Shown here: positions 17,247 to 23,935 of the stretch, one piece after another
How the letters are laid out: each line of letters starts with the position of its first letter
How positions within the stretch are numbered: position 1 is the first letter of the stretch
Assembly: GCA_030433005.1 (NCBI GenBank)
Contig: JAUILQ010000004.1
Location: forward strand, 1 to 64,000
Reading direction: 5' to 3'
Length of the DNA: 64,000 nucleotides
DNA from: Alphaproteobacteria bacterium
GTDB taxonomy: Bacteria > Pseudomonadota > Alphaproteobacteria > Kiloniellales > DSM-21159
Position numbers and translations under genes: made by a program
Notes under the pieces: model-generated
Database searches by the model: none
What the model was told of the DNA's origin: nothing
What the model saw: the letters and a program-made list of their open reading frames with translations, nothing else

Positions 17247-17756
17247 GTGCAGCGCGACCAGGTCGAACGCTTCTTCACGCTCTACCAGGCGGAGATTCAT
17301 CTCTTCCTGTCGCGCCGGCTCGCCAACCCCGATCTCGCCACCGACCTGACCCAGGAGACCTTCGCGCGGCTGCTCGGCGTCGATCCCGGCGAGACCATCG
17401 AGAACGTGCGCGCCTACCTCTACCGGACGGCGCACCGCCTGGCGATCGACCACCGCCGCAAGCAGCAGCGGCAGCGCACCGTCAGCCTGCCCGACGAGAC
17501 GCTGGGCAGCCTGCCGGACCGCGGCCCGGACAGCGAGGCACGGGTCGCCGACCGCGAGACCCTGGCCTGCCTGGTGCACGCGCTCGAGGAACTGCCGCCG
17601 CTGACCCGGCGGATCTTCCAGCTGACCCGCGTCGAGGGCCTGAGCTACGCCGAGACGGCACGCCGCCTGGCGGTCTCGGAATCGAGCGTCCAGAAGCATC
17701 TGGCCCGTGCCCTGCGCCATGCCGCCGAGCGGCTGCGCGGGGCCGGCGCGCGCTGA
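17247..17756 (+). CDS. ECF RNA polymerase sigma factor, FecI-like
   Basis: A 169-residue sigma factor. Region 2 spans residues about 8-75 (LYQAEIHLFLSRRL, DLTQETFARLL, VRAYLYRTAHRLAIDHRRK) and region 4 spans about 110-163 (LPPLTRRIFQLTRVEGLSYAETARRLAVSESSVQKHLARAL, a helix-turn-helix). FecI-type factors are held by a FecR anti-sigma protein and released when a TonB-dependent receptor binds its substrate. Both partners are encoded directly downstream. The GTG start has GGGGCGAGGGG before it. Being in line with the Fur-boxed transport operon, it is probably repressed by iron and then activates the two candidate promoters at 17771-17820 and 18973-19019. Confidence 0.92.
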   Translation: MQRDQVERFFTLYQAEIHLFLSRRLANPDLATDLTQETFARLLGVDPGETIENVRAYLYRTAHRLAIDHRRKQQRQRTVSLPDETLGSLPDRGPDSEARVADRETLACLVHALEELPPLTRRIFQLTRVEGLSYAETARRLAVSESSVQKHLARALRHAAERLRGAGAR

Positions 17757-17770
17757 CCCCTGCGGAGCGG

Positions 17771-17820
17771 GCGGCGAAATTTCGCCGCGATTACCGGAAC
17801 CCGGTGGCTGGCGCGTTATA
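17771..17820 (+). promoter_or_regulatory. Candidate ECF-sigma promoter before fecR, with 18-base palindrome
   Basis: A perfect 18-base palindrome (GCGGCGAAATTTCGCCGC, 17771-17788) is followed by TTACCGG (17791-17797, taken as -35). After 18 bases from TTACC comes CGTTATA (17814-17820, taken as -10). The same elements recur at 18973-19019 before the receptor gene. The CGT-type -10 fits iron-starvation ECF sigma factors. Confidence 0.65.
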
Positions 17821-17862
17821 TTTCCTGAACAACGACAACGGCGCAGATTGGGAAGCGACGGC

Positions 17863-18951
17863 GTGACGGGCGGCAGCGGCGATGCAGGACGGGACGGGCC
17901 TCTCGACGAGCAGGTCGAGCAGCAGGCGGCGGACTGGATCGTGCGCCTGTCCGACCCGGCGCTCTCGCCGGCCGAGCGGGCGAGCCTGCGCGCAGAACGC
18001 GACGACTGGCTGGCGGCGGCCGCCGAGCGGCGCCGCGCCTACGAGGACCTGGACCGCAGCTGGCGTTTGCTGCGCGAAGCGGCTCTCGCCGCCGGTACGC
18101 TCGCCCGGCCTGGATCGCCGCAGGCGCCGGAGCGTCGGGCGGCAGATCCTCGGGTGGCAGATCCTCGGGTGGCAGATCCTCGGGTGGCCGGCAGGCGGGC
18201 GAGGCCGCGTCGCCTGGTCGCGGCCGTCGCCGCCGCGGCGCTGCTCTGCCTGCTGGCCGGGCTGCTGCGCTTCTACGGCGGCGACCCGCTGCTGGCCCTC
18301 GAGGCGGACTTCCGCGTACGCCCCGGCGAGACCCGCGAGGTGACGCTGGCCGACGGCAGCCATGTCACGCTGGGCAGCGGCGCCGCGATCGCCGTCGAGA
18401 TCGACGAGCTGCGCCGGCGGGTGCGGCTGCTCGCCGGCGAGGCGGCCTTCGCCGTGGAGGACGACACCCGCGGCCGGCCCTTCGTGGTGGCGGCGGGGCC
18501 GCTCGAGGCCGAGGCGCTGGGCACGCGCTTCCAGGTCAGTCGCGAGGCGGAGGCGAGCCGGGTCACGGTCATCGAGCACCTGGTCCGCGTGGTACGCGAC
18601 ACGGGGGAGGTCGGCTCGACCGCTGAGGAGCCGGTTCTGCTGGGCCCGGGCGAGCGCCTCACGCTCGACACCCGGACCGGCGTCGAGCTGCTCGAGCCGG
18701 TCGTTCTGGCGCGCGAGACCGCCTGGCTCGAAGGGCGCCTGGTGTTCGACCGCGAGCCGCTGTCCGCCGTGGTCGCCGAGCTCAACCGCTACCGGGCCGG
18801 CGAGATCCTGATCGCCGATCCGGCGCTGGCCGGGCGCGAGGTCAGCGGCGTGTTCCGGCTGAGCGACCTCGACGGCGCGGCGAGCCGGATCGCCCGCGAG
18901 CTCGGCGCCCGGCAGATCGAGCTGCCGCCCTTCGTCAGCCTGCTCTACTGA
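17863..18951 (+). CDS. FecR-family anti-sigma regulator
   Basis: A 362-residue inner-membrane protein. The cytoplasmic N-terminal domain has the sigma-binding tryptophan pattern (QAADWIVRLSDPALSPAER, WLAAAAERRRAYEDLDRSWRLL). It is followed by a single membrane helix (LVAAVAAAALLCLLAGLLRF, about residues 120-140) and a periplasmic FecR domain (VTLADGSHVTLGSGAAIAV, LLAGEAAFAVEDD, GTRFQV). It transmits substrate binding by the receptor to the ECF sigma factor. GTG at 17863 with GGAAG 8 bases upstream is chosen, and TTG at 17848 is an alternative. The linker before the helix contains three identical RVADP units. Confidence 0.92.
   Translation: MTGGSGDAGRDGPLDEQVEQQAADWIVRLSDPALSPAERASLRAERDDWLAAAAERRRAYEDLDRSWRLLREAALAAGTLARPGSPQAPERRAADPRVADPRVADPRVAGRRARPRRLVAAVAAAALLCLLAGLLRFYGGDPLLALEADFRVRPGETREVTLADGSHVTLGSGAAIAVEIDELRRRVRLLAGEAAFAVEDDTRGRPFVVAAGPLEAEALGTRFQVSREAEASRVTVIEHLVRVVRDTGEVGSTAEEPVLLGPGERLTLDTRTGVELLEPVVLARETAWLEGRLVFDREPLSAVVAELNRYRAGEILIADPALAGREVSGVFRLSDLDGAASRIARELGARQIELPPFVSLLY
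18141..18185 (+). repeat. Perfect 15-base tandem repeat in fecR, three copies
   Basis: GGCAGATCCTCGGGT occurs three times without change. It encodes repeated ADPRV in the cytoplasmic linker between the sigma-binding domain and the membrane helix, so length variation would alter the linker but not the frame. Confidence 0.93.
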
Positions 18952-18972
18952 GCGGCCGCCGAGCCGCCCTCC

Positions 18973-19019
18973 GGAAAAATTTCCGCCGCCTTACCGGGTC
19001 GCGTTCCTGGCGCGTCATA
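18973..19019 (+). promoter_or_regulatory. Candidate ECF-sigma promoter before the TonB-dependent receptor
   Basis: GGAAAAATTTCC (18973-18984, imperfect palindrome), TTACCGG (18991-18997) and CTGGCGCGTCATA (19007-19019) match the fecR upstream element nearly base for base, with the spacer one base shorter (17). The conserved TTACC and CGTCATA boxes are the probable -35 and -10 of the cluster's own sigma factor. Confidence 0.65.
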
Positions 19020-19025
19020 GAGATT

Positions 19026-19044
19026 GCGAATTGCTCGCATTCTC
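19026..19044. promoter_or_regulatory. Weak Fur-like site in the receptor leader
   Basis: GCGAATTGCTCGCATTCTC matches 10 of 19 Fur consensus positions and shares the GATTGCGA start with the box at 13691. It would lie at or just after the transcription start from the ECF promoter, so it could give direct iron repression. This is tentative. Confidence 0.35.
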
Positions 19045-19073
19045 ATTTGTCGCTGCCATTGGGGGGCACCATC

Positions 19074-21506
19074 ATGACGTCATCCCGGCGCGGCGCGCTG
19101 AAGCGCCGCCTGACCGCCACGACCGCGGCCACCGCCGCCCTGCTCCTGCTCGGCCTCGCCCCGCAGGCCGGCCTGCCCGTCGGCGCCGGCGCCGCCGAGG
19201 CGGCCGAGGCCGCCCTCGCCCAGCGCGGCCAGCTCCATGACTTCGACATCGCCGCCCAGGATCTCAACGACGCGATTCTCGAGTTCGCCGAGGTCAGCGG
19301 CCTGCAGGTCTTCTACGACACCGGGCGGCTGGACGGCCTGACCGCCAACCCGGTGACCGGCCGCCACGCGTCCGAGGACGCGCTGCGCCTGCTGCTGCTC
19401 GGCACCGGCGTCACCTTCAGCTTCACCGGCGACGACAGCGTCACCCTGGAGCGGCCGGCCGCCGGGGACGCCATGATGCTGTCGCCGCTGACCGTCGAGG
19501 CGGCCTCGCCGCTCGATCCCGGGACCAGCGAGGGCACCGGCTCCTACACCGTGCCCTTCACCACGGTCGGCTCGAAGCTGCCGGTGCCGATGCGCGAGAT
19601 CCCGCAGTCGATCTCCGTGGTCACCCGCGAGCGCATCGAGGACCAGAACGCGGTCCAGCTGGAGGACGCGCTCAAGCGGACCACCGGCATCACGGTGCTG
19701 CAGAACGACCAGGGCCGCTCGTCGATCTTCTCGCGCGGCTACGAGCTCAGCGACTACCGCATCAACGGCCTGCCGGCGCCGCTGTCGAGCGTCTACGGCA
19801 CCCAGCCGAACCTCGCCATGTTCGACCGCGTCGAGCTGCTGCGCGGGCCGACCGGCCTGTTCGGCGGCGCCGGCGACCCCGCGGGCTCGGTCAACCTGAT
19901 CCGCAAGCGCGCGCTGGAGGAGTTCCAGGTGTCGGGCACCGCGCGCTACGGCTCGTGGAACGCCTACTACGCGGACGCCGACGCCACCGGACCGCTCGTC
20001 GAATCCGGCAAGCTGCGCGGCCGCATCGTCGGCTCCTACCTCGACCGCGACACCTTCATCGACGAGAACCACGTCAACGACTGGCTCGGCTACGCGACGA
20101 TCGAGGGCGAGCTGACCGAGGACACGACGCTCGCTCTGTCGCTGTCCCACGAGCAGAAGAACATCGTGCCGCAGAACGGCCTGCCGTCCTGGGCCGACGG
20201 CGAGCTGCTCGACGTCGAGCGCTCGACCTTCTCCGGCGCCGACTGGAACACCTTCGAGAACACCAGCCAGGACGTCCTGCTGGAGCTGCAGCACCGCTTC
20301 GACAACGGCGGCGAGCTCAATGCCGGCGTGCGCTACGCCCGCGCCGACGTCGACTTCAAGTACGCCTACACGGTCGGCGGCGTCAGCCGGGCCACCGGCA
20401 CCGCCCCGATGCGCGCGCTGGCGCGCGAGTACCACGAGGATTCCATCTCCTCGGACGTCAACCTGTCGCAGCCCTTCACGCTGCTGGGCCAGGAGCAGTG
20501 GATCGTCGTCGGCGCCGACTACCATCGCTACGAGCAGGACACCAAGCAGGGCCTGGCCAACGGCTTCGCCACCTTCGATCCCTTCAACCCGACCTACGAC
20601 CTGCCGGAGCCGGCGACGCCCTTCACCAGCCACACCGTGACCACCCCGACCGAGGTCGGGGCCTACGCGCAGCTGCGCCTCAAGCCGGTCGAGTGGTTCA
20701 CGATCATCCCGGGCGGCCGGCTGAGCTGGTACGAGGCGACCACCGAGAACAAGGTCACCGGCGCCGAGAGCACGCTGAGCGTCGACAACCGCTTCACGCC
20801 CTACCTCGGCCTCGTCGCCGACGTCACCGACAACGTCTCGCTCTACGCCAGCTACTCAGACATCTACGAGCCGCAGAGCCAGCTGACAGCGAGCGGCGAG
20901 CCGGTCGATCCGCGCACCGGCACGCAGTACGAGGTCGGCGTCAAGGGCGAGTTCTACGACGGCCTGCTGAACGCCAGCGTCGGCGTCTTCCAGATCGACG
21001 ACGAGAACCGCGCCCAGCCGATCGTCGGCACCGGCTTCTTCGGCGCCTCCGAGGAGGTCCGGATCCGCGGCCTGGACGCCGAGGTCTCCGGCATGATCCT
21101 GCCGAACTGGGAGGCCTTCGCCGGCTACTCCTTCATGGTCAGCGAGTACGTCGGCGACTCGAGCGCGGCCGGCGACACCTTCAACACCTGGACGCCGGAG
21201 CACAGCTTCAAGCTCTGGACCAAGTACGCCTTCGACCAGGGCTTCGCGGACGGCCTCTGGCTGGCCGGCGGCGCCACGGTGCAGAGCTCCTTCTTCGCCG
21301 AGTCGGGCGGCGTGCGCCTGGAGCAGGAGGGCGTGGCGATCTTCGACGCGCAGATCGGCTACGAGATCCTGGACGGCGTCGAGGCCTCGCTCAGCGTCAA
21401 CAACATCACCGACGAGACCTACTACACGCGGCTCGGCGCCCCGAGCACCTTCAACTTCTACGGCGAGCCGCGCAGCTTCTGGTTCGAAGTCAGTGCCAAG
21501 TTCTAG
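19074..21506 (+). CDS. TonB-dependent siderophore receptor with N-terminal signalling domain
   Basis: An 810-residue outer-membrane protein. A long signal peptide (residues 1-45) is followed by a secretin/TonB N-terminal (STN) signalling domain (about 55-115, FDIAAQDLNDAILEFAEVSGLQVFYD). Next come a TonB-box-like LSPLTVEA near 140, a plug domain (PQSISVVTRERIEDQNAVQLEDALKRTTG split over 178-208; RVELLRGPTGLFGG) and a 22-strand barrel ending in Phe (SFWFEVSAKF). The STN domain marks it as a transducer that signals through FecR to the ECF sigma factor. ATG at 19074 is chosen for GGGGGG upstream. Substrate: a ferric siderophore, type unknown. The adjacent esterase suggests an ester-linked one. 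Confidence 0.94.
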   Translation: MTSSRRGALKRRLTATTAATAALLLLGLAPQAGLPVGAGAAEAAEAALAQRGQLHDFDIAAQDLNDAILEFAEVSGLQVFYDTGRLDGLTANPVTGRHASEDALRLLLLGTGVTFSFTGDDSVTLERPAAGDAMMLSPLTVEAASPLDPGTSEGTGSYTVPFTTVGSKLPVPMREIPQSISVVTRERIEDQNAVQLEDALKRTTGITVLQNDQGRSSIFSRGYELSDYRINGLPAPLSSVYGTQPNLAMFDRVELLRGPTGLFGGAGDPAGSVNLIRKRALEEFQVSGTARYGSWNAYYADADATGPLVESGKLRGRIVGSYLDRDTFIDENHVNDWLGYATIEGELTEDTTLALSLSHEQKNIVPQNGLPSWADGELLDVERSTFSGADWNTFENTSQDVLLELQHRFDNGGELNAGVRYARADVDFKYAYTVGGVSRATGTAPMRALAREYHEDSISSDVNLSQPFTLLGQEQWIVVGADYHRYEQDTKQGLANGFATFDPFNPTYDLPEPATPFTSHTVTTPTEVGAYAQLRLKPVEWFTIIPGGRLSWYEATTENKVTGAESTLSVDNRFTPYLGLVADVTDNVSLYASYSDIYEPQSQLTASGEPVDPRTGTQYEVGVKGEFYDGLLNASVGVFQIDDENRAQPIVGTGFFGASEEVRIRGLDAEVSGMILPNWEAFAGYSFMVSEYVGDSSAAGDTFNTWTPEHSFKLWTKYAFDQGFADGLWLAGGATVQSSFFAESGGVRLEQEGVAIFDAQIGYEILDGVEASLSVNNITDETYYTRLGAPSTFNFYGEPRSFWFEVSAKF

Positions 21507-22470
21507 GTCGCGGCGGCGGGGCCCCTCGGGGTCCCGGCGCCGGCTTGCCGCGGCGGCCCTGGCCGCCGCGGCGCTCGCCTGCACGCTCGGCAGCCCGCCG
21601 GCCGGGGCGGCCGAACCAAGCTGGTCGCCGGTCGCGCTGCAGGACAGCCTGCAGCGCGATCTCGTCTCGGCGATCAACGGGCGGACCTATCGCCTGTTCC
21701 TCTACGCGCCCGACGCGCCGCCGCCGGCCGCCGGCTTCCCGGTCGTCTACCTGCTCGACGGCGCCGCCCACTTCCCGCTGCTGGCGCAGCTCGCCCGGCT
21801 GTCGGCGAGCCGCAGCGGACGCAGCGGCGTCGCGCCCTGCGTGGTCGTCGGCATCGATCACGCGCCGGGCAGCCGGGAGGCGGTCGGCGATCCCCTCGCC
21901 GCGCGCTTCTCGGACCTCACTCCCGCCGCGCCGGCCGGCTCCCTGCCGCCGCGCCCGGGCGGCGGCGCCTGGCCGGCGAGCGGCGGGGCCGCCCGGTTCG
22001 CCGAAGTCCTGCAGCGCGAGATCAAGCCGCTGGTCGCCGCGCGCCTGCCCCTCGACTCGGCGCGCGAGACCCTGGTCGGCCATTCGCTCGGCGGCCTGTT
22101 CGCGCTGCACAGCCTGTTCACCCGGGGCGCCGGCTTCGAGCGCTACGTCGCCGGGAGCCCATCGATCTGGTTCGGCGGCGGTCTCGTGCTGGAGGAAGCG
22201 GAGAGCTTCCTGGCCGGCCGGGGCGACGGCCCGCGGCCTGAGCTGCTGATCACGGTGGGCGGCGCGGAGACGAGCGCCGGCCCGGGCCAGCCGCCGGCCG
22301 AGCGGCCGGAAGAGGCCATGGCCAACCGGGCCGAAGCCCTGGCCGCCCGCCTCGCCGAGCGGCCCGACCGCCTGGCGAGCCGCTTCGTGCGCTTCGCCGG
22401 CGAGAGCCATCTCTCGGTCGTCCCGGCGATGCTGAGCCGCGCCCTGCGCTTCGCCTGCCGCGCCGACTGA
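21493..22470 (+). CDS. Exported alpha/beta hydrolase, siderophore-esterase-like (IroE/Fes type)
   Basis: A 325-residue protein whose twin-arginine-like or Sec signal (RRRLAAAALAAAALACTLGSPPAGAA) directs it to the periplasm. The hydrolase domain shows VVYLLDGAAHFPLL, GIDHAPGSREAVGDPL and the nucleophile elbow GHSLGG, with a final FAGESHLSV giving the catalytic His. Esterases of this type (IroE, BesA, Fes) cut ferric trilactone siderophores such as enterobactin. GTG at 21493 overlaps the receptor end by 14 bases, so it is co-expressed with the receptor. A periplasmic site suggests hydrolysis before or during capture by the binding protein. The specific substrate is inferred. Confidence 0.83.
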   Translation: MPSSRSRRRGPSGSRRRLAAAALAAAALACTLGSPPAGAAEPSWSPVALQDSLQRDLVSAINGRTYRLFLYAPDAPPPAAGFPVVYLLDGAAHFPLLAQLARLSASRSGRSGVAPCVVVGIDHAPGSREAVGDPLAARFSDLTPAAPAGSLPPRPGGGAWPASGGAARFAEVLQREIKPLVAARLPLDSARETLVGHSLGGLFALHSLFTRGAGFERYVAGSPSIWFGGGLVLEEAESFLAGRGDGPRPELLITVGGAETSAGPGQPPAERPEEAMANRAEALAARLAERPDRLASRFVRFAGESHLSVVPAMLSRALRFACRAD

Positions 22471-22508
22471 GGCCCGCGCCGACTGAAACCCGCGCCGCCT
22501 TCAGCTCC

Positions 22509-23165
22509 TCAGGCGGCCTCGGCCAGCACGCTCTCGGTCTCGCCCTCGAGCGAGACCCGGACCAGCCCGGACAGCAGGCGCGGCAGCTCGGCGCGGGTTT
22601 CGACGAGCTCGGCCAGCGCCTCGGGGCTGTCGCCGAGCCCCAGGGCGGACGCGCTCTCCAGCGCCTTGGCGTCGGCGAAGGGATAGAGCTCGTCCCAGGC
22701 CAGCTGCGCCTCGCGGAAGAAGATGTCGACGCCGACCGCGCCGACGCCCTTGAACTGCGTCAGGAGGCGCCGCTCCTGGGCGGGGTCGCGTTTCGCGGCT
22801 TCGCGGAGCCGGCGCAGGTCGCCCTCGTAGCGGGTCACCAGCAGCTCCGTCGCGTCGCCGATGTAGCGCGCCGTGCTCTCGTCGTAGCGCGCATAGCCGG
22901 CGCGGTTGAGCACCCGCACCTTGGCCTCCCATTCGGTCGCCGCCATGCGATGCGCCGTGCGCCAGCCCTTGCGGAACAGCGCGCGCGCCGCCTTTTCCGC
23001 CTGCCCGGCGCCGATGCGCGCGCTGAACAGCAGCGAGACGAGCAGCCACTGGTAGAGCGGCATCGGCTTGTTGCGCGCCACCGCGATGCCGAGGCCCTCG
23101 GCGTGGCTGCGCGGATGGCGCGCCAGGACGGTCCTGACGATCGCCCGCTTGTCGGCCGACACCAT
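22509..23165 (-). CDS. Helix-hairpin-helix (endonuclease III-like fold) protein
   Basis: A 218-residue protein. The central region (residues 35-150) has the all-helical HhH-GPD layout and one hairpin, LTQFKGVGAVGVDIFF, near 135-150. In endonuclease III the hairpin carries a catalytic Lys (GVGRKTA). Here the position reads GVGAVGV, with no Lys, and no FCL-type Fe-S cysteine motif follows. It may bind DNA without glycosylase activity or use a different residue. AGGAGGT seven bases before the ATG at 23165 decides the start. It converges on the siderophore esterase gene and diverges from pcm. Confidence 0.72.
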   Translation of the reverse strand: MVSADKRAIVRTVLARHPRSHAEGLGIAVARNKPMPLYQWLLVSLLFSARIGAGQAEKAARALFRKGWRTAHRMAATEWEAKVRVLNRAGYARYDESTARYIGDATELLVTRYEGDLRRLREAAKRDPAQERRLLTQFKGVGAVGVDIFFREAQLAWDELYPFADAKALESASALGLGDSPEALAELVETRAELPRLLSGLVRVSLEGETESVLAEAA

Positions 23166-23266
23166 GTCGGCACCTCCTTGCCGGTCTCGGTTCTTTCCGG
23201 TCAACGATACGCCTTGAGGAACGTTGCCTCTTCGGGCTTCACTCGAGCACGGAAGGGAGGCAGAGG

Positions 23267-23929
23267 ATGGACCGCTCCCGGGAACGCAGCGCGATGGTCG
23301 AGCGGCAGCTCGCCGACCGCGGGATCCGCGACCGGCGCCTGCTGGACGCCTTCCGCGCCGTGCCGCGCGAGCTCTTCGTCGGCCCGCAGCACCAGGACCT
23401 GGCCTACGAGGACGGGCCGCTGCCGATCGGCGAGGGTCAGACGATCTCCCAGCCTTACGTCGTCGCCCTGATGATCGAGGCGGCGGCGGTCGGACCGGAC
23501 GACCGGGTGCTCGACGTCGGCGCCGGCTCGGGCTACTCGACCGCCCTGCTCAGCCGCCTGGCCCGCGAGGTCTACGCCATCGAGCGGCTGCCGGGGCTCG
23601 CCGCGACGGCGCGTGAGCGCCTGGAGCGTCTCGGCTGCGCGAACGTCGAGCTAGTCGCCGGCGACGGCACGCGCGGCTTGCCGCAGGCGGCCCCCTTCGA
23701 CGCCATCCTGGTCGCCGCCGGCATCGACCGGGTGCCGCCCGCGCTGGAGCAGCAGCTCGCCGCCGGCGGCCGGCTGGTGATCCCGGTCGGCCCGACCGGC
23801 GGGCCCCAGGAGCTGGTGCGCCTGACGCGGCGCGGGCCCGACGACTTCGCGCGCGAGTCGCTCGGCGGCGTCGCCTTCGTGCCGCTGCTCGCCGACCCGC
23901 CCGGCGGGACGCCGCGCGGCTCCGCCTAG
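23267..23929 (+). CDS. pcm: Protein-L-isoaspartate O-methyltransferase
   Basis: A 220-residue SAM-dependent methyltransferase with PCMT signatures: MVERQLADRGIRDRRLLDAF, the substrate loop GEGQTISQPYVVALM, motif I VLDVGAGSGYSTALL, and VEIVAGDGT-type motif (VELVAGDGTRG). It methylates L-isoaspartyl residues in aged proteins so that they can revert. The length is normal for bacterial PCMT. GGAGGCAGAGG directly precedes the ATG. It is a single gene converging on the RND pump gene with six bases between stops. Confidence 0.93.
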   Translation: MDRSRERSAMVERQLADRGIRDRRLLDAFRAVPRELFVGPQHQDLAYEDGPLPIGEGQTISQPYVVALMIEAAAVGPDDRVLDVGAGSGYSTALLSRLAREVYAIERLPGLAATARERLERLGCANVELVAGDGTRGLPQAAPFDAILVAAGIDRVPPALEQQLAAGGRLVIPVGPTGGPQELVRLTRRGPDDFARESLGGVAFVPLLADPPGGTPRGSA

Positions 23930-23935
23930 CGAAAG

